DNA of 64,000 nucleotides from Raineya sp964654605. GTDB lineage: Bacteria > Bacteroidota > Bacteroidia > Cytophagales > Thermonemataceae. The notes beneath the pieces are model-generated. The model saw nothing but the letters and a program-made list of their open reading frames with translations. It ran no database searches and had not been told where the DNA came from. Both the position numbers and the translations under genes were made by a program. Location of the stretch: contig CAZZLW010000042.1 in the NCBI GenBank assembly GCA_964654605.1, positions 72,645 through 136,644 on the forward strand. The letters are read 5' to 3'. Shown here piece after piece: positions 8,024 to 16,896 of the stretch (the stretch's first letter is position 1; each line of letters starts with the position of its first letter).

Positions 8024-9298
8024 TTACAACAAATCTTTACCAATATCTCGGCGGAAGTATTTGTTTTCAAAACTGATACATTCAGCGGCTTTTTGGGATT
8101 TTTCAATAGCTTCGGGTAAAGTTTTGGCAAGGGCAGTCAGAGCCATTACCCTACCACCATTGGTGAACAGTTTCTCATTTTCCAACTTTGTACCTGCGTG
8201 AAAAATCAAAGCATTTTCAACTCTATCCAAATCCTTCATCTCCTTGCCTGTTTCGTAGGTTTCGGGATAGCCTGCCGATACTACAATCGTTGTAACAGCC
8301 GTTTCAGGCTTAATTTTTAGTTCTACTTCGTTAAGTTTTTGAGTAGCGGTAGCCAAGAGCAGTTCTACGAGGTCGTTTTCAATTCTTGGGAAAACTACTT
8401 GGGTTTCGGGGTCGCCCATTCGGCAGTTAAATTCAATCACATAAGGTTCATTTCCTACCTTCATCAGACCAATAAACAAAAATCCTACATAAGAGATATT
8501 TCTTTTCTGCAAAGCCTGCAAAGTAGGAACAATGATTTTCTGCTCTACTTTTTGCATAAAAGTCTTATCGGCAAAAGGCACGGGGGAAACTGCACCCATT
8601 CCACCTGTATTCAAACCTGTATCGTTTTCGCCTATGCGTTTGTAGTCTTTGGCTTCGGGCAAAATTTTGTAGTTTTTGCCGTCAGTGAGTACAAAAACTG
8701 ATAGCTCAATACCTTCTAAAAATTGCTCAATCACGATTTTTTCACTTGCTTTGCCAAATTTTTTATCCAAAAGCATTTCTTTAAGAGCCTTTTCAGCTTC
8801 TTTGTACGTGGGGCAAATTAGTACGCCTTTGCCTGCGGCAAGCCCATCAGCTTTGAGCACAATAGGCAAAGAATGATTGTAAATGTATGCAATAGCTTTC
8901 TCAAAATCCTCCGCCCCAAAAGAATGATAACTTGCCGTTGGAATTTGATATTCAAACATCAGTTGCTTGGCAAAATCTTTACTGCCTTCCAACATAGCTC
9001 CTTCCTTTGAGGGAGCTATGAGATGTATGTGTCCTAAATCCTTTTGCTCCCTGAAAAAATCCCAAATACCCGCTACAAGTGGCTCTTCATTGCCAACTAC
9101 AAGCATTTGTATATTTTTTTCTCTGCAAAAAGAAGCCAAAGCGGAGAAATCTGTGGGTTTGATAGCTACATTTTCAGCAATTTGGGCTGTACCTGCATTG
9201 CCTGTGGCAACAAACAACTTCTCACAAAGAGGACTTTGAGTTATTTTCCACGCAAAAGCGTGTTCTCTCCCTCCTGAGCCTAAAAGCAAAATGTTCAT
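8024..9298 (-). CDS. purD: Phosphoribosylamine-glycine ligase (GAR synthetase)
   Basis: A full-length 424-residue ATP-grasp enzyme. It starts MNILLLGSGGREHAFAWK, the PurD N-terminal signature, and contains VLKADGLAAGKGVLI, NTGGMGAVSPVP and EFNCRMGDPETQVV for ATP and metal binding. It joins glycine to phosphoribosylamine in the second step of purine synthesis in the cytosol. No other pur gene lies nearby. Confidence 0.97.
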   Translation of the reverse strand: MNILLLGSGGREHAFAWKITQSPLCEKLFVATGNAGTAQIAENVAIKPTDFSALASFCREKNIQMLVVGNEEPLVAGIWDFFREQKDLGHIHLIAPSKEGAMLEGSKDFAKQLMFEYQIPTASYHSFGAEDFEKAIAYIYNHSLPIVLKADGLAAGKGVLICPTYKEAEKALKEMLLDKKFGKASEKIVIEQFLEGIELSVFVLTDGKNYKILPEAKDYKRIGENDTGLNTGGMGAVSPVPFADKTFMQKVEQKIIVPTLQALQKRNISYVGFLFIGLMKVGNEPYVIEFNCRMGDPETQVVFPRIENDLVELLLATATQKLNEVELKIKPETAVTTIVVSAGYPETYETGKEMKDLDRVENALIFHAGTKLENEKLFTNGGRVMALTALAKTLPEAIEKSQKAAECISFENKYFRRDIGKDLL

Positions 9299-9307
9299 AG
9301 TAGTACA

Positions 9308-9343
9308 GAGTAGTTAGTAATGAGTAATGAGTAGTTAGTAATG
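9308..9343. repeat. Short tandem/direct repeat upstream of purD
   Basis: GAGTAGTTAGTAATG occurs twice, 21 bases apart, joined by TAATGAG units, in the gap between purD and the RMD1-family gene. A similar GAGTATT array lies between atpD and atpC at 50386-50413. No function is evident. Confidence 0.6.
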
Positions 9344-9352
9344 GGTAATCAG

Positions 9353-10153
9353 TTAATTTGACCAAAGTTTGCGAAGCCACTCGCTAAAAAATACATTCAA
9401 GACTTCCACTAAAATCAGAATAATGATAATCCACTCCAAACGAGAGCTTTCTCGGTGTTGGAGCAGGTCGGTAAGCAGAACCAAATTTTCCTCTACAATT
9501 CGCAGGCGGTAGTCCAAATCACGAAAACGCGGACTAATATCAAAATTATCTTTGAGCTGTCGGTGCAGGCGTTGCAGTTCCTCATTATCCCAAACAATAT
9601 TAGGGTCATCAAGAATGTAAAGGTTATCAATGATGCTATTTTTTATATTTTTAACCTTCCCGATAAATTTCAGCAAATCACGCTTGGAAATTTTCACTTT
9701 GCCAAACTCCTCCAATTGGTCAATATAGACTTTACTGGCATTGAGAATTTCAAGGCTAATGATTTCGTAATAATCCATCGCCACCGATTGAGCAACATTG
9801 AGCGTAATAATGCGAATAGCATCTAACTGAATTTGCGGAAGTGTAATGGAATCATTTTTTACAAGTGCCTTGGGCAAAGATTTATCTACTAAAAGCGTGA
9901 AATAGTCATTTACATCAAGATTAACGGGGTTTTCGGCGTATTTTTTAATAAAATCCAGCAAATTGCTCTTGCTCACGGCATCATAGCCTACAAAAACGAC
10001 TACTCCATAGCTAAAAACGTGCAAAAAGCGTTTCTCTTCTTCCTCTACATAAAAAATATCCCAACTGCTGGCGTGAGCAGGCTCGTGTAGGAAGTCGTTA
10101 CGAAAACGCTTCAAGTGAATAGTTTCAGCTATTTGGTAGGCATCAATGAGCAT
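9353..10153 (-). CDS. RMD1 family protein (DUF155)
   Basis: This 266-residue protein matches the Rmd1/YagE family: an N-terminal region with FSYGVVVFVGYDAV, a middle helical region, and one C-terminal transmembrane segment (WIIIILILVEVLNVFF, about residues 240-255) preceded by the family-typical LDYRLRIVEENLVLLTDLLQ. Yeast relatives are mitochondrial membrane proteins linked to translation and meiosis; bacterial function is unknown. It probably sits in the inner membrane with its bulk in the cytosol. Confidence 0.85.
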   Translation of the reverse strand: MLIDAYQIAETIHLKRFRNDFLHEPAHASSWDIFYVEEEEKRFLHVFSYGVVVFVGYDAVSKSNLLDFIKKYAENPVNLDVNDYFTLLVDKSLPKALVKNDSITLPQIQLDAIRIITLNVAQSVAMDYYEIISLEILNASKVYIDQLEEFGKVKISKRDLLKFIGKVKNIKNSIIDNLYILDDPNIVWDNEELQRLHRQLKDNFDISPRFRDLDYRLRIVEENLVLLTDLLQHRESSRLEWIIIILILVEVLNVFFSEWLRKLWSN

Positions 10154-10226
10154 AAATCATTGGTTTGAAGGTTGAATGGTTTGAGCAAACAAAGATACAT
10201 AAGATATTTTTAAAACCTTAACAAAG

Positions 10227-11114
10227 CTAAAAATTAGCAAAATTGAGCGTAGTTTGAACAGATAAGTTCTTTTGGAGCAATATTTTTTTGCTATCAATTT
10301 TGAAGTTGGCTATAAAAATTTCTTTGCCTAATTGCTTTGAAACTGCCGATTGATTTGGCTTTGCCGAACTCACATTACGCATACCATACGTTAAATTCCA
10401 TTCTAAAATATGAGCAAAGGAAAATAAATTTTTGATATAATCACTATTATCGTAGGTTATTAGCCATTTATGATTGCAATTTTTCATTACTTCGGCAAAT
10501 CTTTCGTGGTTAAAACTTTTGTGTAATTTACCATTTTTGCCATAAAGTGCTGATTTTGTAGCAGAAAAATAAGGTGGGTCAAGGAAAATAAATACATTTT
10601 TCCCTTCCGCCTTTACTACTTCTTCATAATCTAAATTGGTTATTTTTATATCTTTGACAACACTTTCCAAAAGCCCTAAACGCTCAATGCTACTTGTTGT
10701 AAATCTTTTTTGAAAGGCTTGCTCCGAAAACCCGCCTGCTTCTGTTGTGCCTGAAAATGTAATTCGGTTGAACACAAAAAAAGCACTTGCTATTTTCAAA
10801 TCATCAAAACCATTTATATTTTCAATTAAGAACTTGTGTAGTTCTTTTCCATTATCAAAATCTTTTTTCCATGCACTTACTTGTCTGATAATGCCTTGCA
10901 AATCTTTTTGTGTATATTCCCAAAATTTATACAATTCAAAATATAAGTCGTTAATCCAATATTTTCTTTCGGGAAAAAGTTGTTTTAATGCCAAAAATAC
11001 CGAACCACCCCCAACAAAAGGCTCTCTAAATTCTTCAAAATAAGGAATTAAGGGCAATATTTGCTCTAACGCCTTGCTTTTTCCTCCTGGATACCTTAAC
11101 GGACTTTTTATCAT
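10227..11114 (-). CDS. D12-class (Dam-type) DNA adenine N6-methyltransferase, R-M partner
   Basis: A 295-residue protein with the class signature: motif I-like SPLRYPGGKSKALEQILPLIP at the extreme N-terminus, EPFVGGGSVFLAL, and the catalytic motif IV DPPYF (FIFLDPPYFSATKSA). It transfers a methyl group from SAM to adenine N6 in a specific site. The start lies 4 bases after the stop of the probable nuclease gene, so the two are co-transcribed. The recognition site cannot be read; alpha/Dam-type enzymes include GATC and other short sites. Its sequence is more AT-rich than neighbouring housekeeping genes, which fits horizontal acquisition. Confidence 0.92.
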   Translation of the reverse strand: MIKSPLRYPGGKSKALEQILPLIPYFEEFREPFVGGGSVFLALKQLFPERKYWINDLYFELYKFWEYTQKDLQGIIRQVSAWKKDFDNGKELHKFLIENINGFDDLKIASAFFVFNRITFSGTTEAGGFSEQAFQKRFTTSSIERLGLLESVVKDIKITNLDYEEVVKAEGKNVFIFLDPPYFSATKSALYGKNGKLHKSFNHERFAEVMKNCNHKWLITYDNSDYIKNLFSFAHILEWNLTYGMRNVSSAKPNQSAVSKQLGKEIFIANFKIDSKKILLQKNLSVQTTLNFANF

Positions 11115-11118
11115 TATG

Positions 11119-12216
11119 TTATACTTTTTTCAAAGTTACCAAAAAGCCATTTGTGTTAGCTTCTTCAAAAAGGTTTTTTAGGAAATTTTGTTGAGTTTTA
11201 TTCAACTTATTTTGGTCGCAAAATTTTTCAAACTCTACATTACTTGTTTTTGAGTTTAGTTCTGATTTCAATTTTGAGGAGGTCAAAAGTAAAATAGGCA
11301 TTGGATTTTTAGGTTTATCATTTACTTTTGTATCTTTCAAATTGGTATATAGAATCATTTTCAGCAAACCATCTTTAATATCACTTTTACTTGGTAAAAT
11401 ACCTGATTTTGAATGTTTCCCTTCTATCAAATACACTTCTTTATGCTCTATATGTACTTCATCAACCGTCAAGAAATACTGTCCACCCAAATAGTTTGTA
11501 ATCGCAATTTTTGCCTTCGTCAAAGAGGATAAAACCTCCTTAGGCTGTACAGTTACAAACTCTCTGCCTTGTGCCTCTCTTGCTTTCTGGCGTGAGAACT
11601 CCATAAATTCCCTAACATTTCTACTAATTATCTCCACAAAATCATCTATGCTTTTCTCGCTGTGCATTCTTACATTGGTTTTCTTACTAATTTTTGCATA
11701 ACTATCTTTTGCTTTTACAATAACGTCTAAAAAGTTATTATTTAACTCTTGCAAATTCCAGTGTAAAGCTGAACTATGATAAGTTGAAATTTCTTGAATT
11801 TTCTCCAAAACATATTGATTATCAAACTTCTGATTAGTAATCTTATTATCATAGAGGTTGTTTTTTTCTGCATCATTATAGTATGCCAAAATCACATACA
11901 CATCAAGTAAAGACATCATAGAAACTGTATCCCACTGAATAAAGTCCCTATCACCATCAAGACCTTCATCTTTTACAACGGGAATGATTGTTATCTTTTT
12001 ACCACTCGCCAACGTATTATAAACCCTTTCATAAGGGTACGACCTTGTACGCTTTGGTGAAATCCATTTTGAAATAGCAAAAGTTTGTTTGTTGTTAGTG
12101 AAAATACAACAGGAAGGACAGGTGTTAATATCAAAATCACTGCTTTCAATGATTGGGAGTTCATCAGCCAGAAATATTTTGTATTGTAATCCTGTTATTT
12201 GAGCACTAACTTGCAT
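11119..12216 (-). CDS. Probable type II restriction endonuclease (PD-(D/E)XK-like)
   Basis: This 365-residue protein has no family name I can give. It is called a nuclease on two grounds. First, it sits directly upstream of a DNA adenine methyltransferase with a 4-base gap on the same strand. Second, about residues 255-275 read TVDEVHIEHKEVYLIEGKHS, which fits a PD-(D/E)XK core (upstream Asp/Glu, then E-G-K after a hydrophobic strand). There is also an N-terminal CPSC pair at about residues 33-36 and a KRTRSYPYERVYNTLA stretch. AT-rich composition agrees with transfer as an R-M cassette. An alternative is another defence nuclease dependent on methylation state. Confidence 0.7.
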   Translation of the reverse strand: MQVSAQITGLQYKIFLADELPIIESSDFDINTCPSCCIFTNNKQTFAISKWISPKRTRSYPYERVYNTLASGKKITIIPVVKDEGLDGDRDFIQWDTVSMMSLLDVYVILAYYNDAEKNNLYDNKITNQKFDNQYVLEKIQEISTYHSSALHWNLQELNNNFLDVIVKAKDSYAKISKKTNVRMHSEKSIDDFVEIISRNVREFMEFSRQKAREAQGREFVTVQPKEVLSSLTKAKIAITNYLGGQYFLTVDEVHIEHKEVYLIEGKHSKSGILPSKSDIKDGLLKMILYTNLKDTKVNDKPKNPMPILLLTSSKLKSELNSKTSNVEFEKFCDQNKLNKTQQNFLKNLFEEANTNGFLVTLKKV

Positions 12217-12239
12217 TATTAGATTTCTTGAAAAAGCAA

Positions 12240-13274
12240 CTACAATTCCCCTAAATTTTTACTAATAGCCAAGCAAGTAAGCCCTCTGCGGGCAAAGCCT
12301 GCTCTTGTAAAAGCAACTTCATAACCTTTTACCCTGAAAGCCAAACCTCCCGAAAAACCTGCCAGTGCCGTTATATCCTTAAATTTGAGTTCTTGGTTAC
12401 GTAAATGATTGTATCCTATCCGCAAGTGAAAGTTTTTGTGAAATATAACTTCTGTACCAAAAACAAAGTGACGGAATAGGTTATTGGCGAAGCTAATTTT
12501 TCGTGTTTGTGTTTGCCCCGTAAAAGGGTCGGTGGTAGTTGCAAAGGCAGGGTCGTTGTAAGAAATATTCCAACGATACAAATGATAAGCCGTAACCGAA
12601 AAGCGGAAAGGCATTTTGTAGGGTTTGAAAGATAGCCCCAAACGTACATCAAAAGGCATTCGCAAAGCATAATTGGGCAGATATTTTTTGAAAACACCCC
12701 CTAAGTTAGCTATTACCAAACCTGCTCTAAAATCCCTTTCAGGGTGCTTGAAACTTACGCCCAAATCGGTAGCTACGCCAAAAGCATTGTAAGAGGCTAT
12801 TTGTGAGCCAACTAATTTCAAATTTACTCCAAACCGAAAATTATCAGCCTGAAAAGATTTACCCATCGTAAGGGCATAATCGGCGGCTAAAAACTCGCCT
12901 ATAACGTTACCCGCTTCATCAGTTTCCTGAATTTTACCATAACGAATATACTGCAAACCTGCACCCAGCACGCCTATTTTGCCGCCAAAATCGTGGGCAT
13001 ACATGAGCAAGAAATGGGGTGTTCTGCCAAAAAAAGGGCTATAATTCAGTGAGGCAACGCCTGCCATTGAGCTATCCAATACAGCAGGATTATTGAGAAA
13101 CATATTCACATCTTCCTGAGCCAAGCTCACGTTTGCTCCTCCTAATCCCATTGTACGCGGATTAGCAGAAATATCTAAAAACTCAAAAGATGTTCTGCCC
13201 CCAATTTGTGCTGAAAGCGAATGTATGCCAAAAGTTATCAGCAGAATCGTGAAATAAGTCTTCAAGGTTTTCAA
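12240..13274 (-). CDS. porQ: Type IX secretion system protein PorQ
   Basis: The mature part opens QIGGRTSFEFLDISANPRTMGLGGANVS with the later LGAGLQYIRYGKI and GFSGGLAFRVKGYEVAFTRAG, matching PorQ, an outer-membrane beta-barrel needed for the T9SS attachment complex in Porphyromonas. No ATG precedes the mature protein. TTG 13274 gives a neat 23-residue signal peptide (MKTLKTYFTILLITFGIHSL...), while TTG 13331 adds 19 residues and would start 3 bases after the upstream stop. I prefer 13274, with low certainty. It agrees with the several T9SS cargo proteins in this window. Confidence 0.85.
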   Translation of the reverse strand: MKTLKTYFTILLITFGIHSLSAQIGGRTSFEFLDISANPRTMGLGGANVSLAQEDVNMFLNNPAVLDSSMAGVASLNYSPFFGRTPHFLLMYAHDFGGKIGVLGAGLQYIRYGKIQETDEAGNVIGEFLAADYALTMGKSFQADNFRFGVNLKLVGSQIASYNAFGVATDLGVSFKHPERDFRAGLVIANLGGVFKKYLPNYALRMPFDVRLGLSFKPYKMPFRFSVTAYHLYRWNISYNDPAFATTTDPFTGQTQTRKISFANNLFRHFVFGTEVIFHKNFHLRIGYNHLRNQELKFKDITALAGFSGGLAFRVKGYEVAFTRAGFARRGLTCLAISKNLGEL

Positions 13275-13334
13275 GCAATTTTTTGTCAAAGATACAAAGA
13301 ACTTGCAAAATTTTGCCAAACCTTGAAGCAAATT

Positions 13335-13688
13335 CTATGAATTTGTATTTTCTTGCAGGGCTTCCCAATACTCTACGGCTCTACGAAGATGTGGAATCAC
13401 TATCGTTCCGCCTATGAGGTTGGCTATGGCGAAAACTTCAAAAACCTCTTGGGTACTTAATCCTAATTCTTTGCATTTGCCTAAATGATACCTCACGCAA
13501 TCATCACAACGCAAAACCATAGAACAAGCCAATCCAATCATTTCTTTGGTAGCTACGCTCAATGCTCCATCAGCATAGCAATTCATATCCAAATTAAAAA
13601 TCCGCTTGATAACCAAGTTATCGGCATCAAGGATTTTTTGGTTCATTTTGCTTCGGTAGGCGTTGAATTCTTCTACTAATTTGCTCAT
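13335..13688 (-). CDS. Carboxymuconolactone decarboxylase / AhpD-like protein
   Basis: A 117-residue protein of single-domain CMD length. The C-x-x-C-x-x-x-H active-site motif characteristic of the AhpD-like branch is present as CDDCVRYHL (about residue 63), preceded by SVATKEMIGLACSMV. The redox-active cysteine pair suggests peroxide or disulfide chemistry rather than decarboxylation. It lies in a same-strand run with hemH upstream and porQ downstream. Confidence 0.88.
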   Translation of the reverse strand: MSKLVEEFNAYRSKMNQKILDADNLVIKRIFNLDMNCYADGALSVATKEMIGLACSMVLRCDDCVRYHLGKCKELGLSTQEVFEVFAIANLIGGTIVIPHLRRAVEYWEALQENTNS

Positions 13689-13730
13689 AGCTGAAAAAAG
13701 TTTTTAGGTCAAAGTTTAGACTAACGAAAG

Positions 13731-14831
13731 TTATTCTTTTTCTTCGGCAATTACTTGCATCATCAAATCCAATGCTTTGGGTTTGGTAGTGCGTTCTAAA
13801 ACCATTTGTCGTAGTAGTTCTATCCAAGTGGGGCTATCGTTTAGGCTTTCTACAAGTTTCCAATGCTCGCCGCCGTATTCTTCAAAGAGTTCTTTGTACT
13901 CCTCCCCTACCTCAATGGTCGTTTCCAAGCAATCGGCAATGAAAGAGGGTGAAAAAGCCAGTACATTTTTTTTGCCTTCTTGGGCAAGTTTTTTTACAAC
14001 ATCTTCTGTGTAAGGTTGTATCCAAACGGCTTTTCCCAAACGCGACTGAAAAGCCGTACTATAACTGCCTTCGGGCAAATTTAGAGCTTTTGCCAGCAGT
14101 CTTGTAGTAGCAAAGCACTGGCTTCGGTAACAAGCGGCATTTTTCTCTTGTAGCAAACTACAACAGCCTATTTCGGCTGGGTTAGCGTGTGTAAGGCAAT
14201 AATTATGCCTATCTGCCTTACGAATTTGCCTTTCGGGCAAGCCGTGATAGGTAAAAAGATAGTGGTCGTAAGGGTGGGCTTCAATATATTTTTTGCCAAG
14301 TTCGGCAAATGCCCTGATAAAAAGCGGGTGCTGATAAAATTGTTGCACAAATTCTACCGCAGGAATAGTTTGCCAGTGGCTCAACTCTTTCATTACGGCT
14401 TCTTTTACCGAACCTGTGGTAGCCGAAGCATACTGCGGAAACAAAGGAATCACAATGAGCTTTTCCCAATGTTTGCCCTCAAACTCTTTCAAAACTGCCT
14501 TGATACTTGGTTTTTGATAACGCATTGCAAGCCTTACAAAATATTCTTCGCCCAAGGCTTCTTGTAAAAGCTCTTGGGTACGAAAGCCGTAGTACTTGAG
14601 TGGTGAGCCTTCCTGAGTCCAAACTTTTTGATAAACTTTGGCAGATTTGGGGGCTCTAAAATTGGCAATTATCAGATTTACCAGTAGCCAACGAGAAAGC
14701 AAAGGAATATCTATGACACGCTTATCCATCAGAAACTCACGTAAATACCTGCGTACATCAGGCACACGTGGCGAATCGGGAGTGCCTAAATTAACCAACA
14801 ATACACCATAGCGAGGGGTAGAATACTGCAT
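13731..14831 (-). CDS. hemH: Ferrochelatase
   Basis: I start at ATG 14831 (MQYSTPRYGVLLVNLGTPDSP), which places the conserved GVLLVNLGTPDSP at the N-terminus; an upstream TTG adds 13 non-conserved residues. The 366-residue protein contains the family blocks FPQYASATTGS, YLFTYHGLPERQ with the catalytic His, and FSPSFIADCLETTIE with the catalytic Glu. It inserts ferrous iron into protoporphyrin IX as the last step of protoheme synthesis. The ctaB gene at 32669 uses its product. Confidence 0.96.
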   Translation of the reverse strand: MQYSTPRYGVLLVNLGTPDSPRVPDVRRYLREFLMDKRVIDIPLLSRWLLVNLIIANFRAPKSAKVYQKVWTQEGSPLKYYGFRTQELLQEALGEEYFVRLAMRYQKPSIKAVLKEFEGKHWEKLIVIPLFPQYASATTGSVKEAVMKELSHWQTIPAVEFVQQFYQHPLFIRAFAELGKKYIEAHPYDHYLFTYHGLPERQIRKADRHNYCLTHANPAEIGCCSLLQEKNAACYRSQCFATTRLLAKALNLPEGSYSTAFQSRLGKAVWIQPYTEDVVKKLAQEGKKNVLAFSPSFIADCLETTIEVGEEYKELFEEYGGEHWKLVESLNDSPTWIELLRQMVLERTTKPKALDLMMQVIAEEKE

Positions 14832-15045
14832 AAATGCTCCGTAATTTGAGGTTTGAAGTATCTTGTTCAAAATTATTGAAAGAAGGTTTGAATGGTTTGA
14901 AGTTCAAAATTTTGAGGTTATAGTTTGAACTTTGCAAACCTTTGCACATTAAAGCCTTAAACTTTCTTGAATTTGAACAAAAAACCACCTTTCTGCAAAG
15001 AAAGTTTGCAAAAAGATGATTTTTGAAAAAATATTACCCAAAAAA
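14832..15045. other. Intergenic region hemH-ssb with GTTTGAA/GTTCAAA motifs
   Basis: The 214-base gap holds several GTTTGAA and GTTCAAA words in both orientations (around 14850-14940). Similar words recur at 46570-46630 and inside the dispersed repeat at 56851-57021. No clear hairpin terminator or promoter was found. Confidence 0.5.
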
Positions 15046-15486
15046 TTAGAAAGGCAAATCGTCGCTGGGGCTACTTTCTACGGTAGGAGGTACATAAGGG
15101 GTATTATCTTCTTGGCTATTGGAAGAAGTATTTTCGGTATTTGGCGTATTGCTTCCACCCAAGCCACTCCCCAAAAGTGTGAGGTTTTGTCCTATCACTT
15201 CGGTAATATAACGAGTTTGCCCATCTTTTTCATAAGAGCGGGTAGCGAGCTTACCTTCAATAAAGACTTGTTTTCCTTTTTTTACATATTTTTCAATAAC
15301 ATCAACCACAGGCCCCCAAAATACAATATTATGCCATTCAGTTTTTTCCACAGGTTTGCCTTCGCGGTCTTTGTATTTTTCGGAAGTTGCCAGCGGAAAG
15401 GTTGCTTTTCTACCTGAATCAAAAGAAATAATATCAGGGTCTTTGCCTACATTGCCAATCAAAATTACTTTATTTACGCCTGCCAT
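15046..15486 (-). CDS. ssb: Single-stranded DNA-binding protein
   Basis: A 146-residue protein. It starts AGVNKVILIGNVGKDPDI and has the OB-fold segments KTEWHNIVFWG and KGKQVFIEGKLATRSYEKDG. A flexible Asn/Ser/Thr-rich linker ends in the acidic tip DDLPF, the standard C-terminal hook for replication and repair partners. It coats single-stranded DNA during replication, repair and recombination. Confidence 0.97.
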   Translation of the reverse strand: MAGVNKVILIGNVGKDPDIISFDSGRKATFPLATSEKYKDREGKPVEKTEWHNIVFWGPVVDVIEKYVKKGKQVFIEGKLATRSYEKDGQTRYITEVIGQNLTLLGSGLGGSNTPNTENTSSNSQEDNTPYVPPTVESSPSDDLPF

Positions 15487-15563
15487 ACATATTGATTTTT
15501 TTGAACTAAATACAAAACTTCATAAAGTTATACATAATTTGCTTTTTGGCAAAATTTCGCAAA

Positions 15564-15574
15564 TTTTTTTTTTT
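15564..15574 (+). repeat. Homopolymeric T11 tract upstream of a promoter
   Basis: Eleven consecutive T residues lie 16 bases before the TTG of the predicted promoter of the lipoprotein gene. Such a tract could vary in length by slippage. Confidence 0.7.
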
Positions 15575-15590
15575 GAAAATGGCTTTTCTG

Positions 15591-15621
15591 TTGTTATTCT
15601 AACAAAGGATTTTTATTTTTG
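15591..15621 (+). promoter_or_regulatory. Bacteroidota-type promoter of the lipoprotein/ABC unit
   Basis: TTG at 15591-15593, a 20-base spacer, then TATTTTTG at 15614-15621 match the TTG/TAnnTTTG pattern. The start codon follows 17 bases later. Confidence 0.65.
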
Positions 15622-15637
15622 TAAAAATTGGGATTCA

Positions 15638-15991
15638 ATGTTTCGTTATATCGGGTTATTTTTGCTTCTGCTGATAGGTTTTTCGGCTTGTATGAAACCT
15701 TGTAAAGTACAAGGTTGTAAAATGATACACGACCACGTGCATTTTTTCGGTGCTGAACGTGGCGATGGTAGAATGGCTACCAAAGAAGAAGCCTTGCAAG
15801 AAGGGAACTTACAAGTGGTTTCGGGTATGCCTTGGTATCGTAGGCTTTTCAAGAAAAATTATTATACCGAAAATGGTTTGAAATACAAAAACTTCAATTG
15901 GCATCAGCACCGAGCCCGAAACAAAGAAGATTGGCATACTTTCTCAGGAAAAGCCAAATATCCGGGCAAAGAAAAAACTATGAAAGAGTAA
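15638..15991 (+). CDS. Small lipoprotein, unknown function
   Basis: The start at ATG 15638 gives a 117-residue protein with a lipoprotein signal (MFRYIGLFLLLLIGFSAC, lipobox GFSAC). The mature part is basic, with histidines and aromatic residues (MIHDHVHFFGAE, NFNWHQHRARNKEDWH), and two further early cysteines (PCKVQGC). A predicted promoter lies directly upstream. It stops 8 bases before the ABC ATPase start, suggesting co-transcription. No family recognised. Confidence 0.75.
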   Translation: MFRYIGLFLLLLIGFSACMKPCKVQGCKMIHDHVHFFGAERGDGRMATKEEALQEGNLQVVSGMPWYRRLFKKNYYTENGLKYKNFNWHQHRARNKEDWHTFSGKAKYPGKEKTMKE

Positions 15992-15999
15992 ATCGGCTT

Positions 16000-16893
16000 A
16001 TGAGTGTTTTACAGGTAAATGGTCTTTCCAAAAATTTTGGAAAAATTCAAGCATTAGACCAAGTTTCTTTTGAAGTACCCCAAGGAAGTGTTTTTGGCAT
16101 ACTCGGGCCCAATGGAAGTGGGAAAACTACCCTATTGGGCATTGTAACAGACGTTTTGAAAGCTACCGCAGGCAATTTTCTTTGGTTTGGTAGGGCTACA
16201 AGTGCCGCTATTCGTAAGCAAATAGGCACGCTTTTGGAAACACCGAATTTTTATCCTTATCTTTCGGGTTATGATAATTTGCTTTTGCGTCAAAAAATCC
16301 ACCAAAGAGGCTCACCCAAAGAAGTTCAAGAGGTTTTGGAAGTGGTAAAACTTTCTGAAAGAGCCAAATCGCCTGCCAAAACATACAGCTTGGGAATGAA
16401 ACAAAGACTTGCCATTGCCGCCTCTCTGCTCGGCAAACCCCAAGTTCTCATTTTAGATGAACCCACCAATGGCTTAGACCCCGTAGGCATTGTAGAAATC
16501 CGTGATTTGATTTTAGAGCTTCGTAAGCAAAACTACACCATTATTTTAGCAAGCCACTTGCTTGATGAAGTTGAAAAAGTTTGCACCCATACTGCCATTC
16601 TCAAACAAGGCAAATTGCTATCTTATGGCAAAGTTGCTGAAATTTTAGGTAAAGGTCTGACAATTGAAGTGGCAAGCAGTTCGCTGACAGAATTAGCAAA
16701 TTTTTTGCAAAAAAAATTCCCGCAAGCCGCTATCAAGAAAGAAAATGAGGTATTGCATTTAGTCCTTGAATCCGATAGCATTGATTTAGCTTCCTTGAAC
16801 CAGTCTTGCTTTGAAAATGGCATCATATTGCATCATCTTGCTTTGCGAAGAAAAACCCTTGAAACAGCATTTTTGGAACTTACAGAAAACTAA
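16000..16893 (+). CDS. ABC transporter ATP-binding protein
   Basis: The start at ATG 16000 (MSVLQVNGLSKNFGKIQALD) gives 297 residues. Walker A is GILGPNGSGKTT, the signature is YSLGMKQRLAIAASL, Walker B is VLILDEPTNGLD, and the switch His is in LASHLLDEVEKV. The C-terminal about 80 residues form the accessory domain common in ABC-2 type exporters. It drives the permease encoded 3 bases downstream. Confidence 0.94.
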   Translation: MSVLQVNGLSKNFGKIQALDQVSFEVPQGSVFGILGPNGSGKTTLLGIVTDVLKATAGNFLWFGRATSAAIRKQIGTLLETPNFYPYLSGYDNLLLRQKIHQRGSPKEVQEVLEVVKLSERAKSPAKTYSLGMKQRLAIAASLLGKPQVLILDEPTNGLDPVGIVEIRDLILELRKQNYTIILASHLLDEVEKVCTHTAILKQGKLLSYGKVAEILGKGLTIEVASSSLTELANFLQKKFPQAAIKKENEVLHLVLESDSIDLASLNQSCFENGIILHHLALRRKTLETAFLELTEN

Positions 16894-16896
16894 ACT

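Noticed and set aside
9308..9343. A riboswitch (purine) in the purD leader
   Set aside because: The leader is only a short tandem repeat; no purine-riboswitch core or pairing pattern was visible.
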